Below are positions 27,476-37,772 of a stretch of DNA of 40,803 nucleotides, one piece after another; the first letter of the stretch is position 1, and each line of letters begins with the position of its first letter. Below the pieces are notes generated by a model. That model did not search any database and was not told the origin of the DNA. It was given only the letters and a program-made list of their open reading frames with translations. The position numbers were made by a program, and so were the translations under genes. The stretch is from Paenibacillus arenosi (GTDB taxonomy: Bacteria; Bacillota; Bacilli; Paenibacillales; Paenibacillaceae): NCBI RefSeq assembly GCF_014841135.1, contig NZ_JACYTN010000003.1:480297-521099 (forward strand). Reading direction: 5' to 3'.

Positions 27476-28771
27476 GTGGACCTCGTCGTTGCATTCGGTA
27501 CTCGAATCGCTCAAGCAATCCTATTAGGGTTGTTGAATCCATTTTATTGGTTAGCAATTGTATTTATAGCGATACAATATCGTCGTCAAATGCTGTTGGA
27601 GCGTCGGTTATATGCAGTTAAGATGCGGAGCTGGCTTGAGCAGACATGGAGGGCGTGGCTTGGGGGACTAGTTGCTGGAATCATTGTCAGCATTGCAGCT
27701 GTAGGGCTTGGTGCAGTCATTCCTAGCTCTGTCATGATATTACTTTGGATGATAACTTTTGTACTTGTACTGTTTCGTGTACGTTGGATCTGTCTCGCTT
27801 ATGCAGGTGGAGCACTGGTGCTTCTGCAGCTTATATTGCGGCTTATGCCAGATTGGCAGCCAGCAGGGTGGATAGCATCGTGGGTGACGGATCTCAGAGA
27901 TATGAATGCCGCAGGCTTGCTCGTCATTATTGCGCTCGTTCATGGAGCGGAAGCTTGGCTTGTGCGTAAGCAAGCAGCACGCTTTGCAAGTCCTTTCTAT
28001 ATGGATAGTAAGCGTGGTCGCATCGTAGGTGGCTATCAGATGAACATGTTCTGGCCGATGCCCTTGTTGCTGCTCGTTCCTGCAGACGATGGATTAACAC
28101 TACCTTGGATTCCTTTGTTTACTGAAGGGCTTGGAACTTCGGGATGGGCGTTCGCTGCTTTGCCAATTGTCATTGGATTTAGCGATATGACCTATACGTA
28201 TTTACCGCAAGATAAAGCAAAAGTAACAGCATCCAGGTTGTATATGTATGCGGCAGCATTGCTGGCAGCAGCATTGCTATCCAACTGGTGGTATCCGTTA
28301 GCTCCGATTGGAGCGCTAGTAGCTATAGCGATGCATGAATGGCTTGTTTATCAAAGCCGCAGCGAGGAGTTAGGGCGAAGCCCGATCTATACGCATGACA
28401 AGCGAGGGTTGCTTATTCAAGCGGTGCTGCCTGGAAGCCCAGCGGAAGAGTTGAAGCTCCAGCCGGGAGAAATTATTTCGAAAGTCAATGGTATTCCTGT
28501 TCATACGAAAGAAGCATTGCATCAGGCTTTGCGCGCAAATGCGGCCTTTTGTAAGCTTGAAGTGTTAAATGGGAACGGGGACGTGAAATTCGTACAACGT
28601 GCTATGTATGCGGATGAGCATCATCAATTAGGTGTTCTATTAGCTCCAGATGACAACGTATCTTATGTAGCTGCAATGAAGCCGTTATCTGTACGCCAGT
28701 TGTTCTTATCTCCGTGGAGAAAATCCAATAAACGGCTCGAGCAAGCTTCGGAAGAACAAATGCTTTCTTAA
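27476..28771 (+). CDS. minJ: MinJ-like PDZ membrane protein
   Basis: 431 residues from GTG 27476, supported by GGAAGGGG 8 nt upstream; the longer frame from 27386 begins inside the preceding terminator hairpin and is rejected. The protein has about six to eight hydrophobic segments, then a single PDZ domain (about 307-380, KRGLLIQAVLPGSPAEELKL) and a short basic tail. This topology and its position after ctpB match MinJ, which links DivIVA to MinD and keeps division sites away from poles. Sequence similarity of MinJ membrane parts is low, so the name rests on architecture and synteny. Confidence 0.8.
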   Translation: MDLVVAFGTRIAQAILLGLLNPFYWLAIVFIAIQYRRQMLLERRLYAVKMRSWLEQTWRAWLGGLVAGIIVSIAAVGLGAVIPSSVMILLWMITFVLVLFRVRWICLAYAGGALVLLQLILRLMPDWQPAGWIASWVTDLRDMNAAGLLVIIALVHGAEAWLVRKQAARFASPFYMDSKRGRIVGGYQMNMFWPMPLLLLVPADDGLTLPWIPLFTEGLGTSGWAFAALPIVIGFSDMTYTYLPQDKAKVTASRLYMYAAALLAAALLSNWWYPLAPIGALVAIAMHEWLVYQSRSEELGRSPIYTHDKRGLLIQAVLPGSPAEELKLQPGEIISKVNGIPVHTKEALHQALRANAAFCKLEVLNGNGDVKFVQRAMYADEHHQLGVLLAPDDNVSYVAAMKPLSVRQLFLSPWRKSNKRLEQASEEQMLS

Positions 28772-28814
28772 TTTTCTTACTAATTCTTAATAAGCTGTTA
28801 ATAGTGTCATTTAT

Positions 28815-28848
28815 GTCCTGACTCCAATAAGGAATCAGGGCATTTTTG
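28815..28848 (+). terminator. Terminator after minJ
   Basis: TGTCCTGACTCC pairs with GGAATCAGGGCA (one mismatch and one G-T), followed by TTTTT. Its tail touches the first DnaA box. Confidence 0.75.
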
Positions 28849-28980
28849 TGGATAAGAAAGTGCTTTCATGGAATATACACAGAAGTTATTCAATGTTTGT
28901 GTATAAGTAAGTGGATAATGTGTATAACCAAAAAGCATATGTGAATAAGTTGTGTGAAAATGTGGATAAATTGTGTGTAA
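28847..28980 (-). promoter_or_regulatory. DnaA-box cluster
   Basis: Five exact matches to the DnaA box TTATNCACA, all reading on the minus strand: 28847-28855 (TTATCCACA), 28898-28906 (TTATACACA), 28919-28927 (TTATACACA), 28940-28948 (TTATTCACA) and 28961-28969 (TTATCCACA). One-mismatch copies are at 28910-28918 and 28972-28980, a weaker one at 28951-28959, and a plus-strand one-mismatch copy at 28873-28881. The last four exact boxes are spaced exactly 21 bp. The cluster lies between two facing terminators, not in a promoter. Bacillus has comparable DnaA-box clusters that bind DnaA and tune replication initiation; a similar role is inferred. Confidence 0.75.
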
Positions 28981-28989
28981 TATAAAAAA

Positions 28990-29024
28990 TGGAAGAAAAA
29001 AGCACCTAGGGTTATCCCCGGTGC
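28990..29024 (-). terminator. motAB terminator (minus strand)
   Basis: Read on the minus strand: GCACC, GGGGATAACCCTA, GGTGC, with an inner GGG/CCC pairing, followed by TTTTTTC. A textbook intrinsic terminator 17 bp after the motB stop. Confidence 0.85.
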
Positions 29025-29040
29025 GATGTTGGTTATACCA

Positions 29041-29907
29041 TTATGAAGTTGGGCGCATGACGTTTCGTAGAATGATAATTTCTACACGTCTATTTTTTTG
29101 TCTTCCTTCTAGCGTATCGTTAGTAGCTACAGGTCGTGTATCTCCGTAACCTGCGATCTGGAATTGTTCCGTCTTTAAGTTATGCTCAGTAATAAAGAAA
29201 CGAAGCACAGACAGGGCGCGTTCAGCTGACAGCTCCCAGTTATCTTTGTAACGGCTGCCTGATGCAAATGGTAAATTGTCTGTATGTCCTTCAATACTAA
29301 TCATAGAGTCAAGTTGACTGAACAGGGAAGCGAGCTTTTTAAGTGTCGGCTCTGCTTGAGCAGTCAGCTCGGATTGTCCGAGACTGAATAATAGTCGGTC
29401 ACTTAGGCGAATTTCGATTCCTTTAGGAACATCGTTGACGCTGATGGAATTTTGCAAATCATTTTCATCGATATATTGCTGGATCTTCTTCATCGTGTCT
29501 TGAAGCTGCTGCTCTTGCTTGCGGAAAGCCAAATCTTGCTGCGTAATTTGACCGATCATAACGCCTTGGTTCGATGCTGACTGCTTGCCGTCGCGATTGT
29601 CTGTGTTTTGGTCGCCAGAGCCCCCATCCACCTTCGTTTCTAATCCGCCTGTTTCTCCCGGCTTCGTGTGGGCACCTTCTAAAATACCGCTTCCGTCAGG
29701 AAGTGGGCCTGTGCCTCCACCATCACTAAAAGTAGATGAAAGGGTGGAGGATAGAGATTCATATTTCGTTAAGTCAACCTGACTCATCGCATACATAACG
29801 ACAAAGAAAATCATAAGTAGTGTAATCAGGTCGGCATAGGTGATGAGCCATCTTTCTTGATTTTCCACTGCTGAGGCTTGTCCGCGCCTCCTACTTCTGC
29901 GTCTCAA
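29041..29907 (-). CDS. motB: Flagellar stator protein MotB
   Basis: 288 residues. A basic N-terminus is followed by the single membrane helix ERWLITYADLITLLMIFFVV, which carries the proton-binding aspartate (Asp26 from this start), a Gly/Asp-rich linker, and a C-terminal OmpA-like peptidoglycan-binding domain (IEGHTDNLPF, NWELSAERALSVL). With MotA it forms the stator that drives flagellar rotation. The start is TTG 29907, overlapping motA by 17 bp, with GGGGA just upstream; no nearer ATG exists before the membrane helix. An internal GTG before ENQERW has no well-spaced SD. Confidence 0.95.
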   Translation of the reverse strand: MRRRSRRRGQASAVENQERWLITYADLITLLMIFFVVMYAMSQVDLTKYESLSSTLSSTFSDGGGTGPLPDGSGILEGAHTKPGETGGLETKVDGGSGDQNTDNRDGKQSASNQGVMIGQITQQDLAFRKQEQQLQDTMKKIQQYIDENDLQNSISVNDVPKGIEIRLSDRLLFSLGQSELTAQAEPTLKKLASLFSQLDSMISIEGHTDNLPFASGSRYKDNWELSAERALSVLRFFITEHNLKTEQFQIAGYGDTRPVATNDTLEGRQKNRRVEIIILRNVMRPTS

Positions 29908-30703
29908 CCTTCATCCCCCGCTTCATTTCTGGCATACGAGCTAACGGTTGATGAGAGGTTTCGGTTAGCATAAAGGAACTAAGCTTTTTGCGGATGATCT
30001 TTGGATTTTCACCTGCTTGAATAGAGAGAATACCGTATTGGATCATTTCCATTTCTCGAATGATTTGACTGCTGCGAATTTTGATCTTGGAGCATACCGG
30101 TAAGTAGATGACATTGGCTGTCGCTACCCCGTACAAAGTTGCTGTAAATGCAACTGCAATGGCAGGTCCAAGGTTGGCAGGGTCATTCAAGCTGCTCAGT
30201 ACGTGAATAAGACCCATGACCGTACCGATAATCCCCATCGTTGGAGCATATCCACCCGCAGCTTCGAAAATTTTGGCATAGCCTTCGTGCTTTTGTTCAA
30301 TAGCGTCGATATCTAAGTCGGTCAGTTCTTTCACCGTTTCCGCTTCTGTGCCGTCAACGACGAGCAGCAGCCCTTCTTTCAGGAAGGGATTATTGTGTTT
30401 GTGTGCTGCGTCTTCCAGAACGAGTACACCTTCTCGACGCGCTTGCGTAGCCATGGCAACCATATCATCAATTAGTTGAGGCATCTCAGATTTAGGCTGT
30501 GTGAAAGCCATCTTCAACGCATCAGGTATCGTGCGCAAACGATTGGCTGGGAAGCTAACCACGACTGCGGCAATCGTACCGCCAAATACGATGATAGCTG
30601 CTGTACTTTCCCACAAACCGCTCAAATGTCCGCCTTCCATAATAAATCCACCGATAAGTGCGATGAGCCCAGCGGCAATTCCGATTATCGTCGTTTTGTC
30701 CAT
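29891..30703 (-). CDS. motA: Flagellar stator protein MotA
   Basis: 270 residues, four membrane helices: two near the N-terminus (IIGIAAGLIALIGGFIMEGG and the STAAIIVFGGTIAAVVVSF region) and two after residue 150 (GGYAPTMGIIGTVMGLIHVL and AIAVAFTATLYGVATANVIYL). The cytoplasmic loop between them, with RREGVLVLED, contacts the rotor. ATG 30703 has AGGAGG on the minus strand. No clear sigma-D promoter (TAAA-N15-GCCGATAT) was found upstream. motAB lie convergent to minJ and divergent from uvrB. It could in principle be a MotP/PomA (sodium) type; the sequence does not settle the ion. Confidence 0.95.
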   Translation of the reverse strand: MDKTTIIGIAAGLIALIGGFIMEGGHLSGLWESTAAIIVFGGTIAAVVVSFPANRLRTIPDALKMAFTQPKSEMPQLIDDMVAMATQARREGVLVLEDAAHKHNNPFLKEGLLLVVDGTEAETVKELTDLDIDAIEQKHEGYAKIFEAAGGYAPTMGIIGTVMGLIHVLSSLNDPANLGPAIAVAFTATLYGVATANVIYLPVCSKIKIRSSQIIREMEMIQYGILSIQAGENPKIIRKKLSSFMLTETSHQPLARMPEMKRGMKVETQK

Positions 30704-31014
30704 AAATTATATCCTCCTAAAATGAAGTTCCCATTTGCATCCAAACCGTGTTAGGAGTATAATAAAAGGGAACAAACATTCTTATTTTAACATATGTAAG
30801 CGATGATAGATTACTAATAAATAAGTTCATTTCAAATATAGCTGTTGAGCATTGATATTTGCTGTTGTGATAGGGCTATACTGTTTCATATATCGGGTGT
30901 TCGGAAGCGAAACTTTAGCATAATGAAGGTGGCTGAGGGAAATGAATCTCTAGACCTAGAAGCAAGGCTATATTAGATTAGGATTAATGATGAAGGGTGC
31001 GGTGATAAGCGAGT
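30704..31014. other. Divergent region between motA and uvrB
   Basis: 311 bp without a gene. A possible weak uvrB promoter is TTGATA (30852-30857) with TATACT (30877-30882), spacer 19 bp. A degenerate LexA-like GGAACAAACATTCT is at 30769-30782, nearer motA. No canonical Gram-positive LexA box (CGAAC-N4-GTTCG) was seen. Confidence 0.4.
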
Positions 31015-33012
31015 ATGGAACATATTCAGATGAGTTCGAAGTCGTTTGAGTTAGTATCGGATTTTAACCCCCAAGGAGACCAGCCGCAGGCGATTGAAGA
31101 GCTGGTAAAGGGCGTCCATGAGGGGAAGCGATATCAAACGCTGCTTGGTGCAACAGGTACGGGTAAGACATTTACGATTGCTCACACGATTGCCAAGCTC
31201 AATCGACCTACACTTGTCATCGCACATAATAAGACATTGGCTGCTCAGTTGTGCAGCGAGTTCAAGGAATTTTTCCCTAACAATGCAGTGGAATACTTCG
31301 TAAGTTACTATGATTACTTCCAGCCTGAAGCCTACATTCCATCATCGGATACGTATATTGAGAAAGATTCAAGTATTAATGAAGAGATTGATAAGCTGCG
31401 TCACTCTGCAACGTCAGCTCTATTTGAGCGTCGGGATGTTATTATTGTGGCGAGTGTATCTTGTATTTATGGTTTAGGTTCTCCAATTGAATACGGAAAT
31501 CTGGTATTTTCTATACGAAAGGGTATGGAACGCTCACGTAATGAAATCCTGTCGAAGTTGGTGGATATTCAATATAAGCGCAATGACTTGAACTTCGTAC
31601 GCGGAACATTCCGTGTTAGAGGCGATGTAATAGAGATTTTCCCAGCATCAAAGGGAGAGCAGGCTATTCGAGTAGAGTTGTTTGGAGATGAGATTGAGCG
31701 CATTACCGAAATTGATGTGCTTACGGGTGAAATTATTGGCGAACGTGTTCATGTGGCGATATTCCCAGCATCTCACTTCGTTACAGCTTCAGAAACGATG
31801 AAGGTGGCGCTTGTTAATATCGAGCGTGAATTGGAAGAGCGTCTGCAATTGCTGCGCAGCGAGAATAAGTTGCTGGAAGCTCAGCGTCTTGAACAGCGTA
31901 CGCGTTATGATATTGAGATGATGCAGGAGATGGGCTTCTGTTCTGGTATTGAGAACTATTCGGGTCCGCTTACGTTTCGTGAGCCTGGTGCAACGCCATA
32001 CACCTTGTTGGATTACTTCCCTGATGACTTTGTTGTTGTTGTCGATGAGTCACATGTAACGCTTCCGCAAATTCGAGGTATGTACAATGGTGACAGAGCA
32101 AGGAAGACCGTTCTAGTGGAGCATGGCTTCCGTTTGCCGTCTGCGCTGGACAATCGACCACTTAGGTTTGAGGAATTCGAAGGTAAAGTGAGCCAATCTT
32201 TATTTATTTCGGCGACGCCAGGACCATTTGAGTTAGAGCATACACCAGAGATGGTACAGCAGATTATTCGTCCAACAGGATTGCTTGATCCTGTTATCGA
32301 GGTTCGTCCTACGAAGGGACAGATCGATGATCTTATTGGAGAAATACGCGCGCGCATTGATAAGGATGAGCGTGTACTCGTTACAACGTTGACGAAGAAG
32401 ATGTCAGAGGACTTGAGCGAGTATTTGAAAGAGATAGGAATCAAGGTTAAATATTTGCATTCGGATATAAAGACGTTAGAGCGGATGATGATTCTGCGTG
32501 ATCTGCGTCTCGGTGTTGTTGATGTATTGGTGGGCATTAACTTGCTGAGAGAAGGATTGGACTTGCCAGAGGTATCATTGGTGGCCATTCTCGATGCAGA
32601 TAAGGAAGGCTTCCTGCGTGCGGAACGATCGCTCATTCAGACGATTGGGCGTGCGGCACGTAATGCGGACGGATTCGTAATCATGTATGGTGATAAGATT
32701 ACGGATTCGATGGATAAGGCACTTAAAGAAACGGCACGACGTCGTACGATTCAAATCGCATACAATGAGAAGCACGGTATTACGCCGCAAACGATCCGCA
32801 AGAAAGTGCGGGATGTGATCGAAGCGACGAAGGCTGCTGAATCGAAGGAAGAGTACACTACAAACAAGCCTATCGAGAAGATGTCGAAGAAGGATCGCCA
32901 TGCTGTCATTGAGCGCTTAGAGCAGGATATGAAAGAAGCTGCGAAGAACTTGCAGTTCGAACGTGCTGCGGAACTGCGTGATGCATTGTTGGAATTGCGT
33001 GCAATGGATTAA
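31015..33012 (+). CDS. uvrB: Excinuclease ABC subunit B
   Basis: 665 residues, normal. UvrB verifies damage in nucleotide-excision repair and recruits UvrC. Visible: Walker [11 protein letters not shown], the tyrosine-rich damage-probing beta-hairpin [14 protein letters not shown], helicase motif [14 protein letters not shown], the C-terminal helicase motifs ([31 protein letters not shown]) and the UVR coiled coil at the end ([26 protein letters not shown]) that binds UvrC. ATG 31015; its SD is weak (GGTG about 13 nt upstream), and an ATG at 31030 is a possible alternative. Forms an operon with uvrA. Confidence 0.98.
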   Translation: MEHIQMSSKSFELVSDFNPQGDQPQAIEELVKGVHEGKRYQTLLGATGTGKTFTIAHTIAKLNRPTLVIAHNKTLAAQLCSEFKEFFPNNAVEYFVSYYDYFQPEAYIPSSDTYIEKDSSINEEIDKLRHSATSALFERRDVIIVASVSCIYGLGSPIEYGNLVFSIRKGMERSRNEILSKLVDIQYKRNDLNFVRGTFRVRGDVIEIFPASKGEQAIRVELFGDEIERITEIDVLTGEIIGERVHVAIFPASHFVTASETMKVALVNIERELEERLQLLRSENKLLEAQRLEQRTRYDIEMMQEMGFCSGIENYSGPLTFREPGATPYTLLDYFPDDFVVVVDESHVTLPQIRGMYNGDRARKTVLVEHGFRLPSALDNRPLRFEEFEGKVSQSLFISATPGPFELEHTPEMVQQIIRPTGLLDPVIEVRPTKGQIDDLIGEIRARIDKDERVLVTTLTKKMSEDLSEYLKEIGIKVKYLHSDIKTLERMMILRDLRLGVVDVLVGINLLREGLDLPEVSLVAILDADKEGFLRAERSLIQTIGRAARNADGFVIMYGDKITDSMDKALKETARRRTIQIAYNEKHGITPQTIRKKVRDVIEATKAAESKEEYTTNKPIEKMSKKDRHAVIERLEQDMKEAAKNLQFERAAELRDALLELRAMD

Positions 33013-33117
33013 GTAATAACGAAGTTGTGAATAGGTAAGAACGGATATTTCGTTCTACTTGAATGATATAGAAGCTTGAAATTGTGGTTCGCGTGAACCT
33101 AGAGCGGAGGGTGTAAG

Positions 33118-36009
33118 TTGGCTAGTGAGAATATCGTCATAAAAGGGGCAAGAGCCCACAACTTAAAAAATATTGACGTCACGATCCCGCGTGATAAGTT
33201 CGTTGTGTTGACGGGTTTGAGTGGGTCTGGTAAGTCGTCTTTGGCATTCGATACGATTTATGCGGAAGGGCAGCGCCGTTATGTAGAGTCTTTGTCTGCC
33301 TATGCACGTCAATTTCTTGGACAAATGGAGAAGCCGGATGTAGATTCGATTGATGGGCTTTCGCCAGCCATTTCTATCGATCAGAAGACAACTAGCCGTA
33401 ATCCTCGTTCTACAGTAGGAACGGTAACGGAGATTTATGACTACCTTCGTCTACTATTTGCACGGATTGGTCGTCCACACTGTCCAGATCACGGTATTGA
33501 GATTACATCTCAGACGGTTGAGCAGATGGTTGATCGAATTATGGCTTATCCAGAACGGACTAAGCTGCAATTGCTTGCCCCTATCGTTTCAGGGCGTAAA
33601 GGTGAGCATAAGTCTGTGTTTGCTGATATTCAAAAACAAGGTTTCGTTCGTATCCGTGTTGACGGAGAAATACGTGAAGTGTCTGATACGATTGAGTTAG
33701 AGAAGAACAAGAAGCATAATATCGAAGTGGTTGTTGACCGTATCGTTGTAAAGGACGATATTGAAGCACGACTTGCAGATTCCATTGAAACTGCGTTGAA
33801 CTTGTCCGGGGGCAAGCTTATCGTTGATATTATCGATCAGGAAGAGCTTGTATTTAGTTCGAACCTAGCTTGCCCAGAGTGTGGATTTAGCATCGATGAG
33901 TTGGCACCGCGCATGTTCTCATTTAACAGTCCTTTCGGTGCTTGCTCTGATTGTGATGGGCTGGGACAGAAAATGATTGTTGATGCTGAGCTGCTCGTAC
34001 CGGATCGAGATAAATCGATTGATGATGGGGCATTTGAAGCTTGGGCGGGAAGTACGTCGAACTATTATCCACAATTTCTTCGTGCTGTTTGCGAGCACTA
34101 TTCTATCCCGACAGACATTCCGGTTTCACAACTGGAGCCTGAGCATATGACGAAGATTCTTCATGGCACAGGAGCTGAGAAGATTCGATTCGTTTATGAA
34201 AATGACTTCGGACATCGCAAGGAAGCTCAAGTTACGTTTGAAGGCGTTATTCATAATCTAGAGCGCCGCTATCGCGAGACAGCTTCTGAAGGCATCCGCG
34301 AATTTATAGAAGGATTTATGAGTGCGAAGCCATGCGGCGGTTGTAAAGGTCACCGTCTACGCAAAGAAAGTCTAGCGGTTACGATTAACGATCAGAACAT
34401 GGCATTCGTGACAGCATTGTCGATTGGTGAAGCACAGCAATGGTTTGAGTCGTTGACACTTACAGATAAGGAATTGCTGATTGCGAACCTCATTTTGAAG
34501 GAAATTAATTCTCGCCTTGGTTTCTTAGTAAATGTCGGCCTTCAATATTTGACGCTAAATCGTGCAGCTGGCACATTGTCAGGTGGTGAGGCTCAGCGGA
34601 TTCGTCTTGCCACACAAATAGGTTCCAGCCTTATGGGTGTATTGTACATTCTAGACGAGCCAAGTATCGGGCTTCATCAACGTGATAACGATCGTTTGAT
34701 TCGCACGCTAGAGCATATGCGCAATTTGGGTAATACCCTCATTGTCGTTGAACATGATGAAGACACGATGCTTGCTGCTGACTATATTATTGATATTGGC
34801 CCTGGAGCGGGTATTCACGGTGGTATGGTTGTATCGCAAGGTACACCGCAGGAAGTGATGCAGGATGAGCAATCTTTGACAGGCGCGTATTTGAGCGGCC
34901 GCAAATTTATTCCTGTACCGTTGCAGCGCCGTCAAACCGATGATCGTTGGCTTGAGATTCGCGGTGCGAAGGAAAATAACTTGCGTAACGTTAATGTGAA
35001 GATCCCTCTTGGTGTCTTTACAGCTGTGACAGGAGTATCTGGTTCAGGTAAGTCTACACTCATTAATGAAATTCTTTATAAGACGTTAGCGCGTGATCTG
35101 CATAAGGCAAAAGTTCGTCCAGGTGCACATCGTGAAATTCGAGGTCTTGAGCATATTGAGAAGGTTATCGATATTGATCAGTCACCGATTGGACGTACGC
35201 CACGTTCCAACCCAGCAACGTATACGGGTGTCTTTGACGATATTCGTGACTTGTTCGCGACAACGAACGAAGCGAAGATTCGCGGCTATAAAAAAGGCCG
35301 CTTCAGCTTTAACGTGAAGGGCGGACGTTGTGAGGCTTGTCGCGGGGACGGAATTATTAAGATTGAGATGCACTTCCTGCCGGATGTGTACGTACCTTGT
35401 GAAATATGTAAAGGCAAGCGTTACAATCGTGAAACGTTGGACGTGAAGTACAAAGGCAAAAACATTGCTGACATTTTGGACATGACAATTGAGGATTCGG
35501 TTGTCTTCTTCCAGAACGTTCCTCGCATCCATCGTAAGCTGCAAACACTGTTCGATGTTGGGATAGGCTATATGAAATTGGGACAGCCTGCTACAACATT
35601 ATCTGGTGGTGAGGCACAGCGCGTGAAGCTTGCTTCTGAGCTGTATCGTCGCAGTACAGGCAAGACGCTGTATATTTTGGACGAGCCGACTACCGGTCTG
35701 CATGTGGCGGATATCGATCGATTATTGGAAGTGCTGCATCGTCTGGTTGAGTCAGGTGAAAGTGTGCTTGTTATTGAACATAACTTGGATGTAATCAAGA
35801 CAGCTGACTATATGATTGACCTTGGTCCAGAGGGCGGAAGCGGCGGTGGTATGATCGTCGCACAAGGTACACCGGAACAAGTCGTTCAAGTGAAGGAGTC
35901 TTATACGGGACAGTATTTGCAGCCGGTTATGGAGCGGGATCGTGAGCGTACAATCGAGTTGGAAGGTCAGCAAGTTGATGAAGGTGAAGAAGTTGGCAGT
36001 TCAACGTAA
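33118..36009 (+). CDS. uvrA: Excinuclease ABC subunit A
   Basis: 963 residues. UvrA dimers scan DNA for lesions and load UvrB. Two ABC ATPase halves are visible: Walker [15 protein letters not shown] and [13 protein letters not shown], signatures [12 protein letters not shown] and [12 protein letters not shown], Walker [16 protein letters not shown] and [15 protein letters not shown]. Zinc-binding CPECGF...CSDCDGLG and CEACRGDG...[10 protein letters not shown] pairs are complete. Start TTG 33118 is preceded by GGAGGGTG. A slightly long acidic C-terminus follows the second ATPase. Lies 105 bp after uvrB. Confidence 0.98.
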   Translation: MASENIVIKGARAHNLKNIDVTIPRDKFVVLTGLSGSGKSSLAFDTIYAEGQRRYVESLSAYARQFLGQMEKPDVDSIDGLSPAISIDQKTTSRNPRSTVGTVTEIYDYLRLLFARIGRPHCPDHGIEITSQTVEQMVDRIMAYPERTKLQLLAPIVSGRKGEHKSVFADIQKQGFVRIRVDGEIREVSDTIELEKNKKHNIEVVVDRIVVKDDIEARLADSIETALNLSGGKLIVDIIDQEELVFSSNLACPECGFSIDELAPRMFSFNSPFGACSDCDGLGQKMIVDAELLVPDRDKSIDDGAFEAWAGSTSNYYPQFLRAVCEHYSIPTDIPVSQLEPEHMTKILHGTGAEKIRFVYENDFGHRKEAQVTFEGVIHNLERRYRETASEGIREFIEGFMSAKPCGGCKGHRLRKESLAVTINDQNMAFVTALSIGEAQQWFESLTLTDKELLIANLILKEINSRLGFLVNVGLQYLTLNRAAGTLSGGEAQRIRLATQIGSSLMGVLYILDEPSIGLHQRDNDRLIRTLEHMRNLGNTLIVVEHDEDTMLAADYIIDIGPGAGIHGGMVVSQGTPQEVMQDEQSLTGAYLSGRKFIPVPLQRRQTDDRWLEIRGAKENNLRNVNVKIPLGVFTAVTGVSGSGKSTLINEILYKTLARDLHKAKVRPGAHREIRGLEHIEKVIDIDQSPIGRTPRSNPATYTGVFDDIRDLFATTNEAKIRGYKKGRFSFNVKGGRCEACRGDGIIKIEMHFLPDVYVPCEICKGKRYNRETLDVKYKGKNIADILDMTIEDSVVFFQNVPRIHRKLQTLFDVGIGYMKLGQPATTLSGGEAQRVKLASELYRRSTGKTLYILDEPTTGLHVADIDRLLEVLHRLVESGESVLVIEHNLDVIKTADYMIDLGPEGGSGGGMIVAQGTPEQVVQVKESYTGQYLQPVMERDRERTIELEGQQVDEGEEVGSST

Positions 36010-36048
36010 GGCTTAATTAAGGGTAGTTATAGCAGAGGTAGGAAGGTA

Positions 36049-36110
36049 AGTGCGATGTAACAGGGAAGGGCGTAGTATTGCAACCTTTCCTGATTGCATC
36101 GCACTTTTTA
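36049..36110 (+). terminator. Terminator after uvrA
   Basis: A perfect outer stem AGTGCGATG / CATCGCACT with additional inner pairing (AGGGAAGG with CCTTTCCT), followed by TTTTTAA. Confidence 0.85.
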
Positions 36111-36336
36111 ATATGCCTACAGATGATGGCTGCGCTTGTACCATCTTATGAGCTGTTTGCAAACTAGCTAGCGATTTAAGATTTTAGTTTAGTTTTCCTA
36201 TTACATTTTAGGTACGCAAGCGTATTAAGCTGTTATCTAAGGAAGGCGATTTTTGGAAGGAAATGCACTGCTTATGTCGAACACGTAGTATAGACGAAAT
36301 ACCCGTGTAATGACTACAGAATAAAGGGTGAGAGAG
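36111..36336. other. Intergenic region before HAD phosphatase gene
   Basis: No gene. A loose promoter candidate is TTACAT with TATTAA 16 bp apart near 36200-36228; nothing else stands out apart from the AAAGGGTG SD at 36323-36330. Confidence 0.3.
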
Positions 36337-37104
36337 ATGGCAGAATTAAGTGTTGGCGGCAATCGCGTGCAAGTAAAAGGTGTATTGTTAGACAAGGACG
36401 GTACATTATTGCAGTTTATAAGTTTATGGGGACGTTGGGCAGAGACTGTACTAGATGGTTTGGAGAGGGAGTTGCGACTCGAAGGGGCAGAACTTCCTGA
36501 AGGTCCCGGATACTTGCTAGGCGTTGATCTTGATGAAGGTCGTCACGTGCTATCTCATGACCGCTTTGGCCCGCTGGCGATGGGTTCTCCTTCACAGATG
36601 ATAGGTATCGCAGCTTATTACTTATACCGTGCTGGTGTGCCTTGGAATGATGCGGTGCGTCGTGCGACGAACGTATTTGAGCATGCAAATGCAGACAATG
36701 TATTAAACGCTCATATTGAGCCTGTGCGTGGAGTTGTGACTTTTTTAGAGCGCTGCAAAGAACTTGACTTGAAGCTCGGTGTTGTTACCGCAGATGATAA
36801 AGGACCTTCTCAAGATCATTTGACCAAGATGGGAATTCGTCAGCATTTTGAAAGTGTAGTTGGGGATGATTGTGTGTCACATGGCAAGCCATACCCGGAT
36901 ATGGTGTATTTGGCTTGTGAGGAGCTTGGCTTGGAACCGAAGGACGTTGTCGTTATTGGAGACTCAACCGGGGATATGGAGATGAGTGCAAGCGCGGGCT
37001 GTGCGATGCATATTTTCATTGATGAGGATGGCCACTTTCAACAAAAGCCCGCTTCAGCACATGTCATGATTCGTTCTTATGATGAGATTGAACTGCTTCC
37101 ATAG
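36337..37104 (+). CDS. HAD-superfamily phosphatase
   Basis: 255 residues from ATG 36337. Motif I is LLDKDGTLLQF (nucleophile and acid Asp), motif II is the Thr in GVVTADD, motif III the Lys in SHGKPYPDMVYLA, and motif IV VVIGDSTGDMEMS. The long insert between motifs I and II forms an alpha-helical cap, as in phosphoglycolate phosphatase-like enzymes. Substrate unknown; members act on small phosphorylated metabolites. The alternative GTG at 36328 falls within the SD AAAGGGTG, so the ATG is preferred. Stands alone, no evident operon. Confidence 0.85.
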   Translation: MAELSVGGNRVQVKGVLLDKDGTLLQFISLWGRWAETVLDGLERELRLEGAELPEGPGYLLGVDLDEGRHVLSHDRFGPLAMGSPSQMIGIAAYYLYRAGVPWNDAVRRATNVFEHANADNVLNAHIEPVRGVVTFLERCKELDLKLGVVTADDKGPSQDHLTKMGIRQHFESVVGDDCVSHGKPYPDMVYLACEELGLEPKDVVVIGDSTGDMEMSASAGCAMHIFIDEDGHFQQKPASAHVMIRSYDEIELLP

Positions 37105-37387
37105 GATTTCGAAAGGATAAGTGATGTTACATCTCGTTGGAAATATATTTTTGAAATAACGAGCAGACGTATATCCTGTATATCTTAGTGTTTTACGAAC
37201 TAAATGATTAATGCTGCTAATCAGTGTAGGTCATAAATATAGTCACGAGATAACTTACATGTCACTTCGAAATGTGACTAAATGGTGACAATCTAGTTTG
37301 ATTTCCAACATTTATGTTGCAAGATAGAATGGATAAATATAACATGGGATAAGATAGGTAAACTCTTTGCATAAAGGGAGGTCCACC
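37105..37387. other. Intergenic region with GTCAC/GTGAC motifs
   Basis: Contains GTCAC at 37242 and 37261 and GTGAC at 37274 and 37285. The last two are direct repeats 11 bp apart, and 37261/37274 form an inverted repeat around TTCGAAAT. It could be a regulatory site for the small membrane protein gene. No clear promoter pair found. Confidence 0.3.
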
Positions 37388-37627
37388 ATGTTAATAGCTG
37401 CAGGTGAGGCAGGCAAAGTCGCCTTTGATTGGTTCGATGTATTTATGATCGCATTTACTTTAATTTTGTTCTGGGCACTGATTAGACAAGTGAAGCAACG
37501 TCCCCGTAACTTATTTGCACTGGGGTTTGCTGCCGTAAGCTTGCTTACATTTGTGCTTGCAGATATCGTTATGGTATGCGGATATCTTGGAATTACGCCT
37601 CCACCTTATTTCGCTTTTTTAAAGTAG
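37388..37627 (+). CDS. Small two-helix membrane protein
   Basis: 79 residues, starting at ATG 37388 with AAAGGGAGG upstream (a TTG at 37367 lies before that SD and is rejected). Two hydrophobic helices, FDVFMIAFTLILFWALI and LFALGFAAVSLLTFVLADIVMV, are joined by a short basic loop RQVKQRPRN, so both ends are probably outside with the loop inside. It recalls small DUF2759-like membrane proteins of Bacilli, but I cannot confirm a family. The good SD, terminator and hydrophobic design support a real gene. Function unknown. Confidence 0.75.
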   Translation: MLIAAGEAGKVAFDWFDVFMIAFTLILFWALIRQVKQRPRNLFALGFAAVSLLTFVLADIVMVCGYLGITPPPYFAFLK

Positions 37628-37715
37628 TGTAGGGGCAATTAGGAAGTAGTCTAATGCATGTGTATAGAAGAATTCGGTCAAGTGGGGACCAATTCATAGA
37701 CGTTGGATGGTGTTG

Positions 37716-37752
37716 AACTCTTTGATGATTATCGTCAAAGGGTTTTTTTATT
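37716..37752 (+). terminator. Terminator after small membrane protein
   Basis: AACTCTTTGATGA pairs with TCGTCAAAGGGTT (two G-T pairs), loop TTA, then TTTTTTT. Confidence 0.85.
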
Positions 37753-37772
37753 TTTGAACGGAGGAGAACGTT

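Noticed and set aside
28847..28980. Chromosomal origin (oriC) at the DnaA-box cluster
   Set aside because: No dnaA, dnaN, gidA/B or rpmH nearby, no evident unwinding element array, and the gene neighbourhood is far from oriC in Bacillus; a DnaA-box cluster is the better reading.
30769..30782. LexA/SOS-box-like GGAACAAACATTCT upstream of uvrB
   Set aside because: Three of ten informative positions differ from CGAAC-N4-GTTCG and it lies about 230 bp from uvrB, closer to motA; not strong enough to claim SOS control.
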